Positions 1 through 11,082 of a stretch of 64,000 nt of DNA are shown here, one piece after another. Source of the stretch: Siphonodentalium dalli. Taxonomy: Eukaryota > Mollusca > Scaphopoda > Gadilida > Siphonodentaliidae. The position numbers and the translations under genes were made by a program. The notes below the pieces were generated by a model. It had not been told where the DNA came from, made no database searches, and saw only the letters and a list, made by a program, of their open reading frames with translations. The stretch is taken from positions 220,567,148 to 220,631,147 of the forward strand of contig CP136061.1 of assembly GCA_032622095.1 (NCBI GenBank). The letters run 5' to 3'. How positions within the stretch are numbered: the first letter of the stretch is position 1; each line of letters opens with the position of its first letter.

Positions 1-225
1 TTATCGGCTGTGATGGTCCTCACACAGCATGGTATGTTTACATCTGCAATCGATAAACATGCCCATTTTAAGGAGGCTAAGGCTAAAATCAGGTAGGATG
101 ATTGGATAGATGGAGAAATCCTCAATAATATAAGGGAAAAGGATACATCGCTTAAAGGAACACAATCCGACCAGTTTCCAACAACATTTCATGAAACGCC
201 GCTTCATTGTGTGTGCAATAAATAA

Positions 226-289
<64 letters not shown>

Positions 290-660
290 TTGTCAGTCAA
301 GAGATGGTGTTGACTGCAGCAGAAACGGTACAGGATGAAGCGGGATGCAGATCCACAAGCGAGCAGCAGATTTTCAAAAGAAGGTCACAGGGAAGCGATT
401 GCCCATCGATGACATGAGTGAAAGCGTAACGAAGAGAGATTGAAAAATCAACAGCGGAATTCAAGAAAACTAGCCAAACAGAATGATCTATTGATACCAC
501 CAACCACACCAGCGATGAAAATGAGTTAGCAAAAAGAGGGAGGGGGAACCAACGTTCGAACAGATATGTCTTATAGGATAATTAGAAAGTTAGTAAGCAA
601 GAAAGTTAGAGGGCGATTTGAAACAAAGAGAGGATTATCACACTAGACTGCATCGGCTGG
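1..660. other. No gene seen; AT-rich flank with a TA microsatellite
   Basis: The open frames here are short, partly made of the TA run, and match nothing I recognise. Positions 300-500 are less AT-rich but show no convincing frame or splice pattern. This could be untranslated or upstream sequence of the broken gene that follows, but nothing shows it. Confidence 0.6.
231..282. repeat. (TA)n microsatellite
   Basis: An uninterrupted TA dinucleotide run of about 26 units, bounded by TATG on both sides. It produces an artefactual YIYIYI reading frame on the minus strand. Confidence 0.97.
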
Positions 661-859
661 GCCAAAGTGACCGAGAAATACAACCCGTCCCAAGACATGC
701 AAATTACTCCCGAGCTTCACATCTCACTCTTATGTTACGAAGACTTTAGTTTTCCATTATACAATGCTGGAACAAATGAAGGCAAAGTACAATTCCAGGA
801 ACGAAGAAGAATTAGATTATTGTTTAATGGGCGGTTGTTGAAGTATAAAATGGTTAACG

Positions 860-1915
860 TATGAAAGGAATCCCTGCAGTTTCTGTCACACAAATCAAAA
901 TGCAGAAGTATTCAAAGAAGAACAAGGATTGATGGACTAACAAAGAAAATTCAGCTATTCTATGCAAGGGCTAATGTTTCAAGAATTACTACAGGTAAAA
1001 CACAAACCATCAAAGAAGAAAATCAAGAAAAGACTTCTCAATGACACATTGAAGACACTCCATGTGAAATTCATTTATGAGAATCCTTCCATGGTTGTGT
1101 CTTATTCTTTCTTCAGAAGGCTGCGGCCTTGATAGGTAATGTATCCAACAATGACTGGCAGGGATACATTTCTGCAAAAAACATGATAACCTACAATTCA
1201 AAGCAAATGAGCTCAAGCAGCTCGGAGTCATCTCGAACACAGATCTGGCTGTTTTGGCTGAAATCCGTGTGTGATCCAGTTAAACAGAGTTAATGTATAG
1301 GGAGTGTGAACTCTGCAAATTCAATTCTGTTTTCCTGAAATGTGGCAATTTCAACAAGGGCACAGGCATGAGCAAAATGTGTCAGTGGGTTGCAAGATCT
1401 GATGACTTTTGAGCTTAATTTCAAGGAAGAATTTTTAAGTTTTCTGTTCGTTGTACTCAGCAAATGAACAGCTATACCAGGAATCATGATCCTGCTTCAA
1501 TATGGGCCCTCGTGGATCCTGTACTGAAAAATCTGAAACATGAGCATCCTGAGGTGAACACCATACATTTCTTCAGTGACGGACCTCTCGCACAATAGCG
1601 ACAACAGAATAACTTTTTTTGTTCTCAAAAATCAACCAGCAAAGATATCAGCATGATACATGTAACTTGTATGATGCATGTCACTGGAAAGGTGCCGCTG
1701 GTGGTGTAGGTGCGGCTGTCAAGCGAACTGACGATCGCCTAGTAAAGCATGGTGTCGACATCCCTTCTGCATTGCGTATGTTTGAGAAAGTGTCTGAAGT
1801 CGCCAAAGAACATGACACTGTACTATGTTGATGATAAAGAGGTTAACACACATCCATTGAAGTTTGAACAGGATGAACAAGTCATAAAGACAGTACAAGA
1901 TGATTATAATTAGAT
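860..1915 (+). pseudogene. Broken copy of an uncharacterised multi-copy gene family (HFFSDGP motif)
   Basis: Conceptual translation on the plus strand, changing frame several times, gives blocks in a consistent order: FYARANVSRITTGKTQTIK (about 930-1012), KKRLLNDTLKTLHVKF and VVSYSFFRRLRP (about 1024-1130), NLQFKANELKQLGVIS (about 1193-1240), a cysteine block YRECELCKF (about 1300), then HFFSDGP (about 1567-1590) and ACHWKGAAGGVGAAVKR (about 1674-1725). From memory this is the order in an uncharacterised, highly repeated gene family of cnidarians, molluscs and fish, often suspected to be transposon-derived. Its function is unknown. Breaks include stops after RRLRP, after the LQKT block and inside the FFSDGP block (CAATAG near 1597), and at least four frame changes. 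It is a dead copy. The tail continues as acidic sequence to a stop near 1912. The family name is the uncertain part. Confidence 0.7.
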
Positions 1916-1971
1916 TAAATTATAAGTAGCATTCTGAACCATAGAGGATACCTATGGTTTCTCGAATACCT

Positions 1972-2071
1972 AAAATATATCGTGAGTGGCTACAAATAAA
2001 TATGGGAATCTCCACGAGCTGTTTGCGGTTTTTTTCGTGAAACCCAGATATATATCGTGAGTGGCTACACA
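1972..2071. repeat. Pair of short direct repeats (ATATCGTGAGTGGCTAC)
   Basis: The 17-base word ATATCGTGAGTGGCTAC occurs at about 1977-1993 and again at about 2052-2068, about 75 bp apart. The sequence between the two is otherwise unrelated. This may be two units of a decayed minisatellite or flanks of an excised insertion. Confidence 0.6.
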
Positions 2072-3873
2072 GAACTTTAGAATTTTCACAATCGGTTTGT
2101 CGCGAGTGAGAATTCATAATTATGTGTATCCAAGTACATATCGTCTGTTTTATGTTTATTATACGCTTACTATTACTATTCTCAAATTTAGGAGTTCGGT
2201 GGCTGTTTATCGTCAGATTTGTTGCAAGAGAAAGCCAACGAAACTCGATAACATCATGAAATGATGTATTATGTCAAATTTGGTAACCACCATTGTTATG
2301 GCTCTATTTGTATCGATTTGATAAATATCAGATATAGTTCATTGATATTTGTCGGTGTCAGCATGGAACATAAAATGAAAATGCCTATAATATGGTATAT
2401 CGCGACGAATTTGTTTATGTAAACTTACACTTGTTTTTGTATGATTATCACAAGGACCACATCCCAATGCAGTATAGCATCTTGCAAAAAACAATAGTCA
2501 AATCTCAACAAACTTATCTGAATACATGATTGCATTTAATTTATGATCATGCATTACTGAAAAAAATAAATAATTGGTTGACAATTAGCAGTAGGATCAC
2601 ACCATGCATCATTCTCTATTCCCTAAAGTGTTAAAGTTAATGAAATGATAATGCTGTTTCATACTTGGGTTTTAGACTTTTTATTATCTGGGCCAAAATG
2701 GATATAGCAATTTGAGCCTCAATTCATCTGGGTAAATATGAATTAGAAATGTTGATTCAATTCGTAAAAGATATACTCACAGAATGAATTTCTCTGATGG
2801 GGTGAAGTGAGTTGTCATTGAAATAGACTTTGAATTATACATGAACTTGCTATGACGTCAGTTGGCACATATATGTCACTTCCATTCTGATGTAATTACA
2901 ATTTAGAATGTGTTTACGGTTATCCAAGTTATATGTACATGTGCTGATTAAATGGCCAGTGGGCATTTCAATAATGTTGAAAGTTTGTACTGGTGGCATC
3001 CCGCATAAATAAACAGTGCGGTTGGAATACTAAGTGGCAAAACTAAAAAGATCAACAATTTATTGGAAATAATTCTTTCTGCTTGGTGAAACGTTTAAAC
3101 CAGGTGTGTAATAAAGGAAGAACCACATGCATGTGCGAATGAGCTGACAAGGTTCGACTCAAGTCTGTGGCTCTTGTAATATTGTGCAATAATTGTCAAC
3201 TGATTTGAATCATCTGCATATATATGTGATTGAAATTGAATAGACCAACCATTAGGGCCAGCACTGATTAGCTGTCACGGAATGATTGTGACATTCGCTG
3301 GAAGATGTGGCTCTCATAAACTCGTCCAACCCTTTAAAAGGAATAGCATTCATGATGTAATAATTGGTCTATACACACATGTGTGTAGTATTAAGATCCA
3401 TCAGCTTGTTTATGGCAAACCAGGGTGTATATTCTACATATATGTGAGCTGCATATGTGGGCAGGATAATACTCGATGCTCCTGCTTCTCTACACAAACA
3501 TTCAAGTTCATTGATACCAACATTACCTCAATAGTGAGTTGAAAACAAGCAGTTGACTACTGTGCCCCACTTTCTGACCGGTGACTAGACATACCCTTTC
3601 TATGCACATCAGTCTCGGTGTAGGGTACTATTTTGGTGTTATATTAACTCCCGATGCAGTTTTAAAAGAGAGTTTAAACTTCAGGACATGTTACCTGCAT
3701 GTTGATTTGCTATTGTGGATAAATATCAATTCTCTATTCTATATCAAAGGGGTAAACGTCTACTAATATACCACAGAATAACAAAACAGAAACTTTATCC
3801 CTTTCGATGTGTCATATCTCACAAAATACAGTTAAATGAGCTTCTTAAATTTTCAAAATGTTAGAATTACATG
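2072..3873. other. AT-rich sequence with no recognisable gene
   Basis: Open frames are all under 90 codons, lack recognisable motifs and have no consistent splice signals. No tandem or inverted repeat was obvious. The stretch ends at the TA flanking the pogo-type transposon. Confidence 0.6.
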
Positions 3874-3875
3874 TA

Positions 3876-3899
3876 GGGGAGAGTGGGGTAAGTTGAGCC
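3876..3899 (+). repeat. Left terminal inverted repeat of the pogo-type transposon
   Basis: 24 bp, perfect complement of the right end. It is preceded by the TA target dinucleotide at 3874-3875. Confidence 0.95.
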
Positions 3900-4573
3900 G
3901 GATGGTAAGTTGGTCCACCTCCGAGTTCTACTTTTTTGGTGTTTGTTTTGTTTTTTTGAGCGCCATCTATGTGAAGACAGAAGAGTTTTCTCCCACCAGA
4001 ATTTGAATTGTGAAGGTTGTGCTACCGGGAATTTTTTTCTGCTATTGTAAGTATTTTTTCATAGAAAAAGTAAATTTTCGGGGTTTTCATATTTCTGTTA
4101 GTTAAATAAATACCTTTAAAGACCAGGTGCAGTACAGCTATAATTTTTGAAGAACCATGTGTTTTGTTTGTGGAAATTATGTCAGATAGGAGATAATGTC
4201 AACCATTTTCTGTTTGAAGGGCATTGTATATATGCTGGTGGCAGTGGATTCTGATTTGATCTTGTCTTTTCAGTCGAAATATGCCAAGGACACATAACAG
4301 GAAGTTATCGGCGGTATTTCGTCAGTGAGGAGTGCGGCACGCAACTTCAACATTGATCGCATGACCTTGAAAAAAAGATATATATCTTTCATATGCTAAC
4401 AAACCAGTAAATGATTTCATTATGCTTTAAATTATATAAAACATTAGACAATTAGACAAAAACGTTTTTTATATGTTTAATTTTTTTTTATAATCCTAAA
4501 TCTAAATAAAACTTATCTGCGTATGTTTGATTTGAGTTACATGTATATCCCTTGTCGATATACTGCTTAATGT

Positions 4574-4731
4574 CAGTAATAGTTTTAATAATCAAATAAT
4601 TAATCGACTCCTAACCACAGCAGAATTATGGGTAATTTTTCAGAATTTAGTCGGAAATATGACTTGTTGCCATTCATCGGAAAGCTCTTAGTCGATTACT
4701 GTTCAATTCGATTATTTAGGGCATTACTGTA
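4574..4731. mobile_element. pogo-type fold-back MITE, copy 1, right arm partly deleted
   Basis: Shares CGACTCCTAACCACAGCAGA and GGGTAATTTTTCAGAATTTA with two fuller copies at 43.1 kb and 48.6 kb, and ends like them in GATTATTTAGGGCATTACTG followed by TA. The left arm is present. Most of the complementary right arm is missing, so it no longer folds fully. It sits where the N-terminal half of the transposase should be encoded. Confidence 0.8.
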
Positions 4732-5112
4732 GTTATATCACCACTAATAGACCCTATAGATGATATATTTTTATAAGCAAGCTGTCGACCAGAACCACTC
4801 ATCATCCGGCAAACAGTGTGAAGATTTCAAGGAGCAATGCAGACATATGCAAAGTTAATGTAGCGTGGAGCGGCTTAATGTCAGTAACCACATAACTCCT
4901 CTTAGCAGTAGCTTAATATGACTGCATTTAATGGAATTAATTAATGTGGATTAACTACATCCTTTGCAGGTAAAGATTCGTTCCTTTTGTTCAAAACAAG
5001 ACACCGGTTTATCATGCCGAATTCCAGAGGCCACATCACTTGCCAGGGCAACAGCGTTTAACAAGAACACCGTGGATGAGTTCTTTCGCAACATGGAGAA
5101 GGTCATGGATAG

Positions 5113-6035
5113 GTATGGGATAAGAATAATGGTATTAACCATCATCATCTTGTGGAATCTATAGAGCCTTGTACTTTGTGCCATTGGCAAAATTGAGACA
5201 AAACAGGAATTAGCAGCAATATCTCAATTAAAATACTGGATTATTCGTTGGTCACAAGTCCAAATAACAATTTGAGGGGTTGAACTAGTCGATTTTGTCT
5301 TTATTTCAGACATATGTACATGTATTGATGTCTATGGACATTTGCATATATTATATTATGGATCTGACCTCATGTCATAAAATATTTATTACAAAATCAC
5401 AATTTGGTGGTGGTCTATATGTATTTCAGCATGAGGAAAATCTCCACATATTGCAGGTTTTGTCTGCACATTTTTCAGAGATATGGCCCTTTGCTGGACT
5501 TAGTGTAAAACGCGTCAATGGGTCCATAGCAAACATTATGCTGTGGATGTCTTTATTATTGGATTTTGGGATTTCCTTTGGTACGGTGATGGAACAGGTT
5601 GGGGACGGGATATCGACATAATACGGGTTTCGCCCATTTATTGTCCTTTGGCATGGTGAAAGCACATGATGGTGGAAGGGATACCCACATACCACTTTTT
5701 CGTCAATTAATTTTTACCAGTTACATGTATGGCCCTTGGTTGACATGGACATTTTATTTGGGCATTTCGGTTGTCCATTATTCATAATGCAGGTTTTGTC
5801 TGCACTTTTTCCCCAAAGTTATTAGCCGGGGTTAAACTTATAAAATTGCCCCACCGTTACTTCATTTCCCCTCTAAATATAGCCAATATTGAGTGTACAA
5901 TCGGGGGTATTGGCACACGCTTGGTGTTGCCCTTGTTAGGGTAGGATTTGTTTATTCATTATATTGTATTTATAAAGGCTATATCAGAATTAACTTGTTA
6001 TGGACCTGACCAACATATTCTCTTTGAATTTTCAG
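5113..6035 (+). other. Probable intron in the pogo-type transposase gene
   Basis: The exon ends ...GAT AG at 5112 and the donor is GTATGG. The acceptor is TTTTCAG ending at 6035 and the next exon opens A TAC AAG. Joining the two restores MDR|YKFGPES in frame, exactly as transposases of this family read at that point. The intron holds low-complexity repeats, for example GCAGGTTTTGTCTGCAC at about 5453 and 5790. The alternative is a later insertion that happens to carry splice-like ends, but the exact in-frame junction argues against it. Confidence 0.75.
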
Positions 6036-6371
6036 ATACAAGTTTGGCCCAGAATCTATATACAACATTGATGACAGTGGCGTCACCACAGTTCAAACAC
6101 CAATTTATGTCCTCGCTCCTATTGGCAAGATGCAGGTTGGTTCTGTGACGTCAGGTGAAAGAGGGGATCTGGTAACTCTGGTTTGTGGGGCCAATGCCAT
6201 TGGAAATACAATCCCACCGATGTTCATTTTCCCAAGGGTCTATTACAAAAACCACTTCATACAAGGCGCGCCGAGTGGTTCAGTTGGAAGTGCAACAAGA
6301 ACGGGTTGGGTAAACGAAGAAAGGTTTGATATCTTCATATAGCATGCTATCACAGAATCCAGTCCTGTTTT

Positions 6372-8660
6372 TACTAAAACTAGGCCCTATGGAATAAATC
6401 TAAAAATTCTTGACTGGATTAAGGAATTTCTAAGCAACAGGAGTCAAAGAGTCCGTGTAAATTGTTCTTATTCAGACTGGAATGATGTTACAAGCGGTGT
6501 GCCTCAGGGAAGTGTTATAGGCCCTGTGTTATTCGTTATATTTATTAACGACCTCCCTGAATGTGTGGAAGGAATTTGTTAAATATTCGCAGATGACGCC
6601 AAACTACTGGGAGACCCAAATAACGATAATATACAAGAAACTAGAATGCACTCACTGGAGCTGCCTATACTTGCGCCCATCACACATTTGGCATGTTGTG
6701 TGGTGTCTTGCCAACAACAGTTTGAACCACGGGTGCTGGCCCCTCGTTTGAGAGATCGATAACAGAAATCTAGATATCAAATCTCTGTTCATCCATCGCT
6801 GAAATAGTTGTATGTACGGACAGAATATCTCTGTTATCTCAAGTTGATCTATTACACTAATGATAGTCTTAGTAATGCGTACGAGTTGTTTGACATATTA
6901 ATATAACAATGTAGACATCGTTCATATGAAGGGTGTGAAGACGATTGATTGCCGATGATGCTATATTATATACCAATTGGGTTAACTTACTAGTTTGACT
7001 AGAATGATATCAAGTGTGTATGCCAGTGGCAAAAACCATCAAAGTAAATTATAAAATACCGACACAATTAAATAAAAGAAACGCGATCATTGGTTAGTCT
7101 TTGATTAACAATGTGTCAATGTGAACATGCCCTTAGCAACTGATCTACATACTTCGGGAACATTTCAAAATGTCTATTGCGTTGATAATGAGAAAGCTTG
7201 TTTTCCCAGTTAATTAATACGGCATTTTAATAATCCATGTTTCCCCATTCACATTTTCAGTGCAATTGTTTTTCAATTGAACCACGCGCTCGACTGTTTG
7301 GCCGGACATGATTTATATGCACCAGGATCTTTCGAAATGTTTTGAACTTTCCAGAAATATGTTCGCACCTCACAGTCACTGAGAAAAAAACGATTCCGCA
7401 CGCATCTTTTAGACTTGATCTCAACTCATTTCCTCGAGCTTCAAGTTACATAAAATAGGCTTCTAATGGGCATGTACTGTTTCCCACGTTTGTTTTACAT
7501 GCAGTATATATATTTATAATAATAAAACACGAAGTTGTTGGCAGATGGAATGGTTTAGTCTGTCCGTGTAATACGAGTCTCAGCTGTCTGGACATCGACG
7601 CAATCATGTCTGGTGTTTTGCGCGCCCATGTAGCTTGTGACGTCATGATCGGTTTCCAGTAAGAAATAATTCAATATTGTTCATTTATGAACGATTTATT
7701 ACCAAAATAAAACCAGATAACAATGCAAATTAAGTATATATGTGGATTTAAATTACAATTGATGCAATCATTTTATATTAGCGCGTGTTCATTTTTTACA
7801 GTTTGTACTTCCGGTATGACGTAACATATTCACGGAAGGAAGGAAGGATAAACAGACATCCGATCCGAAAACATAACTTGCGTCCAGCATGGACTGGCGC
7901 AAGTAAATATAGACGCAGTCTGCAAGTGGTCGAATCTCTGGCAGCTCAAATTTAATTCGAACAAAATTCACGTCGTTCATATTGGATATAACAATCCACG
8001 TAGAGAAAATTACATGACAGACACGTCAAACAAATCACCAATTCTGGAGAGTACGTGCGAAAAGGATCTCGGAGTTAATATGGATAACAAACTTAAATTC
8101 GACATTCATATAAACTCGATATGTAATAATGCATATCGGGTCATCGGTATCCTAAAAAGAACGTTCGTAATGTTAGACCCGAATACTTTTAGGCGTCTTT
8201 ATACATGTATGGTTAGACCAATCATTGAATATTGCAACACTGCATGGTACTCTCATTTGAAATACAACTGCACCGCTTTAGAGAAAGTGCAGCGTCGTGC
8301 AACCAGACTGGTACCTCAGCTAAAGCACCTTGGATACAGAGATCGACTCGTTCAGTTGAACTTAATGTCTGTAAAGTACAGGCGTCTGCGAGGCGATTTA
8401 ATAGAGACATACAAGTACTTACATAATCAGTACAACGTCAACATAGATGAATTGTTCCAGAAAGCAACATTCTAATAACAGAGGACATAATCTCAAGCTG
8501 CAAATGAAAACCGTGAATAAGAACTTTGGGAAATACTTCTTCACTCAACGCGTTGTAGTTCATTGGAACAAACTTCCGGAACACATTGTCAACGCCACTT
8601 CACTGACAGAGTTCAAAACCCAGATAGACTATCAACTATATAGTCTGAAGTATATATATG
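6372..8660 (+). pseudogene. CR1-like LINE reverse transcriptase, C-terminal half, broken
   Basis: The first part reads [15 protein letters not shown], then [13 protein letters not shown] (fingers/palm motif) and IFADDAK, the catalytic box of reverse transcriptase; FADDTK is usual, so the third acidic-box neighbour is changed. A TAA at 6580-6582 lies just before that box. After the insertion the same frame continues NIDAVCKWSNLWQLKFN and, from 8014, EKDLGVNMDNKLKF, YTCMVRPIIEYCNTAWY, LEKVQRRATRLVPQLK and YRRLRGDLIETYKYL. A +1 frame change near 8465 leads to RGHNLKLQ...YFFTQRVVVHWNKLPEHIV, the usual C-terminus. The enzyme would copy the LINE RNA at the nick. The endonuclease domain is absent because of 5' truncation. 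Confidence 0.9.
6670..7903. mobile_element. 1.23-kb TA-flanked DNA element inserted in the LINE
   Basis: Ends are CTTGCGCC and GGCGCAAG (perfect 8-bp inverted repeat, 10 bp counting the TA), with TA directly outside both (6668-6669, 7904-7905). Removing the element and one TA joins CCT ATA to AAT ATA GAC and restores the LINE frame through NIDAVCKWS. That fits a Tc1/mariner-type insertion. No transposase frame is visible inside, so it is non-autonomous. The inverted repeats are short, so exact ends are less certain than the fact of insertion. Confidence 0.75.
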
Positions 8661-10420
8661 ATGACTTAGTTATTGTGATAAATATATATACCCAATTCTT
8701 TGTAAGTCGGAACCAAAAGTCGAGTGACTTGTTCCGAAACATTTGATGATGATGATGATAATCATGATTCCCATATCTCTTTGTCAGTGATTAAGGCAAA
8801 GGAGAATGGATTTGTTCTCCTGACAATTCCGCCACATACATCTCATAAACTGCAACCGCTTGACCGTACGGTCTTTGGACCGTTTAAAACTGGATACAAC
8901 AAGGCTATGGATGCGTGGCTGCGGTCTAATCCCGGAAAAACCGTCACCATTTATGAGATACCAGATATTGTAAATACAACTTGCTTCACCTCATTTTCTC
9001 AGGAAAACATCAAATCTGGATTCAGGGCGACTGGAATTTTTCCTTTGAATAGAGATATATTTCCGAATTCAGATTTTGCACCTTCGAATGTAACTGACCG
9101 TCCTTTGCCGATAGCAGAAGACAACAGTCCGGCCAATATTCCTCTTGTGGATGAAATCGCAGTAGCGAATGGTGAAACTGTGTCCAATGATATTGCTGTG
9201 ACTTCTCATGCCTCCTTGGATTATATCAATGATGGAATAGTAACTGATGATGCACAAGCTTAAAAGTGCCATTCAGGCCTCTCGCCAGCTGATATCTTGC
9301 CTCTGCCACAGGCCCCTCCGAGGAAAAAAAGCAATCGAAAACGCGGGAAGTCTACTGTATTCACTAACACACCTGAATGGACAAGAATTCAACTGGAGAA
9401 GAGTGAGAAGGGCGAAAAGAAGATGGCAATGATTGCAAGGAAACAAGCTAGGGAACAGAAGAAACTGCAAAAAGCACTGAAATCTCTGGGCTCTTCCATC
9501 GAAACGCCAAGACGACTGACAAGATGCGAATCCACATCCTCAAGCGACGAGGACGTTAGCGAAATGGATTTAGGTGATTCGGACTCATTCAATGAAAGTT
9601 CAGATTCTGATTTTGATTATGAGTTAACAGACGAATGTAAGACTGGTGATTACATTATTGTCAAATTTGAAGGTGATTCCTCACAAATCCACTACTATAT
9701 AGGCGTGATAACAGCTGCGAAGACGAATGTCTTCGAATGAAACTTCAAGCGGCGTTCAAAGGTCACAAGTATGGGTCATTATCGTCACTTAATACTCACA
9801 TTCAAGGAAGGTGATGAATGTGAATTACTAAAAGCGGATGTTGTTTTGAAGTTACCAAAACCTTCCACACTTGGTGGTACGGCAAGGAGGGCACGAAAGT
9901 TTCTTTTCAATGCCAATATTATGACAAAATTTGACATTGAATGAGTGAACTGTTTAATGGTTTACACAGCATAGATATGTATCTTTTCAAATTGTTTTGC
10001 TATCTTATCTTGTTGAAACAGATCATTGATAAAACGACATTTATATCACTGTTAATTACAAATACAATGATTTTAGTTGGTTGTGTGTCCCAAACTCATC
10101 ACGTCCCACAGAGACATATTTATTATCCATCCCTTGTAGACATATTGCATATGCATTGCTGGTCAAAACATTAACCCTTCCCATTGATAATTGAGTTTTG
10201 TTACTTTAAGTTCCAATTGAAGAGGGTCAGACCTTATTTGTAATGTATCATTATCCTCGTACACTAAACCTTTCCAGAGTTAATATTTTTCGTTACGACA
10301 TAACAATTTTTCACATATATTTTCCTTGAGGAATAACACAAGTCAAACTAATTACTATTTTGGTTCCATACATTAACCCTTCCGGTAGTGAAATTGAAGT
10401 TATTATCTGTCGTCGTTGTG

Positions 10421-10702
10421 CAGGTCAGCGAAAACCTAAACTCGAGGTACCGGCACTAAACCTCGATTTGTGTAAAAACAACCTTCATCGATGTTCTTCG
10501 AGATCATGTGACCACTGGTAAAAATATTCACCCATGACATATGGGAAACAGTCTAAACCAAAAATTATATTTGAGTGTGTCGCCTTATGTCATGGGTGAG
10601 TATTTTGACCAGTGGTCACATGATCTTGAAGAACCTCGATTGAGGTTTTTTTTTTAGTCAAAACGAGGTTTAGTACATCAAGTTTGGGTTTCCCCTGACC
10701 TG
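10421..10702. mobile_element. 282-bp fold-back MITE near the pogo right end
   Basis: Arms of about 120 bp are complementary with some mismatches: CAGGTCAG...AACCTAAACTCGAG at the left and the reverse in TTTGGGTTTCCCCTGACCTG at the right, with ATCATGTGACCACTGGT against ACCAGTGGTCACATGAT nearer the centre. TTGTG flanks both sides (10416-10420, 10703-10707) and may be a 5-bp target duplication. There is no coding content. Superfamily not assigned. Confidence 0.75.
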
Positions 10703-11056
10703 TTGTGTCATATGTTGTTGAGTATTTCCGTTGCATGGCATACGCCATGAAATTCTGACATGGTTGCAATGAAACTTAAAACATGTATTGGAATGACATT
10801 TTTTTGAATGTAACATTGTTCAACTTACCCCACGTGGATCAATTTACCCCAACTTGCTGGATCGACTTACCCCATGGGTAAGGTAAGTTGAGCCAAAAAC
10901 TAAATGGCAATAAATTGTCCACAAGTGTCTACCACATGCATTAGACCAAACAAGATACAATATCAACAGAAGCCAACCATATATACTAGATGTTGTTATT
11001 TATCCTTTCAAAGCGCTGGGATTTAATTCTGGGTTATACCCCCTGGAATCAAAACT

Positions 11057-11080
11057 GGCTCAACTTACCCCACTCTCCCC
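11057..11080 (-). repeat. Right terminal inverted repeat of the pogo-type transposon
   Basis: Perfect 24-bp complement of 3876-3899, followed by TA at 11081-11082. Confidence 0.95.
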
Positions 11081-11082
11081 TA

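Larger units (their letters stand above)
6372..8746 (+). mobile_element. 5'-truncated CR1-like LINE inserted in the pogo transposase gene
   Basis: Between HAITES of the transposase (about 6345-6365) and its resumption at DNHDSH (about 8757) lies the 3' part of a non-LTR retrotransposon in the same orientation. It ends in a short TGATGATGATGATGA run (about 8744-8758), as CR1-like elements often end in a simple repeat. Roughly ten codons of the transposase are missing at the junction, so a small target deletion accompanied insertion. The LINE is interrupted by the element at 6670-7903. Confidence 0.85.
4281..9944 (+). pseudogene. pogo/Tigger-type transposase (DDE_1 superfamily), decayed and interrupted
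   Basis: Segments in order: MPRTHNRK start at 4281; SVRSAARNFNIDRMTLKKR (about 4322-4384) in another frame, implying a small frame-shifting deletion; [13 protein letters not shown] then [18 protein letters not shown] (about 4968-5112) with a frame change near 5005; YKFGPESIYNIDDSG to RTGWVNEERFDIF (6036-6345); DNHDSHISLSVI to KLQPLD (from about 8757); and a charged C-terminal tail to a TGA at 9942-9944. The three catalytic aspartates of the DD-about-35-D fold are visible in NIDDSG, DNHDSH and LQPLD. Family proteins usually have DETG in the first motif, so DDSG is a change. In-frame stops are TAA at 9261-9263 and TGA at 9738-9740; the frame reads on sensibly after both. The DNA-binding to linker part between 4390 and 4960 is missing. 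The enzyme would cut and paste the element at TA sites. Confidence 0.9.
3876..11080 (+). mobile_element. pogo/Tigger-type DNA transposon, 7.2 kb, with nested insertions
   Basis: The element starts with GGGGAGAGTGGGGTAAGTTG and ends with the exact complement. The inverted repeats are 24 bp, perfect, and flanked by TA on both sides (3874-3875 and 11081-11082). TA target duplication plus a pogo-like transposase in the same orientation place it in the pogo/Tigger branch of the Tc1/mariner superfamily. Further copies of the AAGTTG/CAACTTACCCC words lie just inside the right end (10818-10890), resembling sub-terminal transposase sites. Inside are a decayed transposase gene, a MITE near 4.6 kb, a CR1-like LINE (6372-8746) that itself carries a 1.2-kb TA-flanked insertion, and a 282-bp fold-back element near the right end. 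It cannot be autonomous. Confidence 0.9.
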
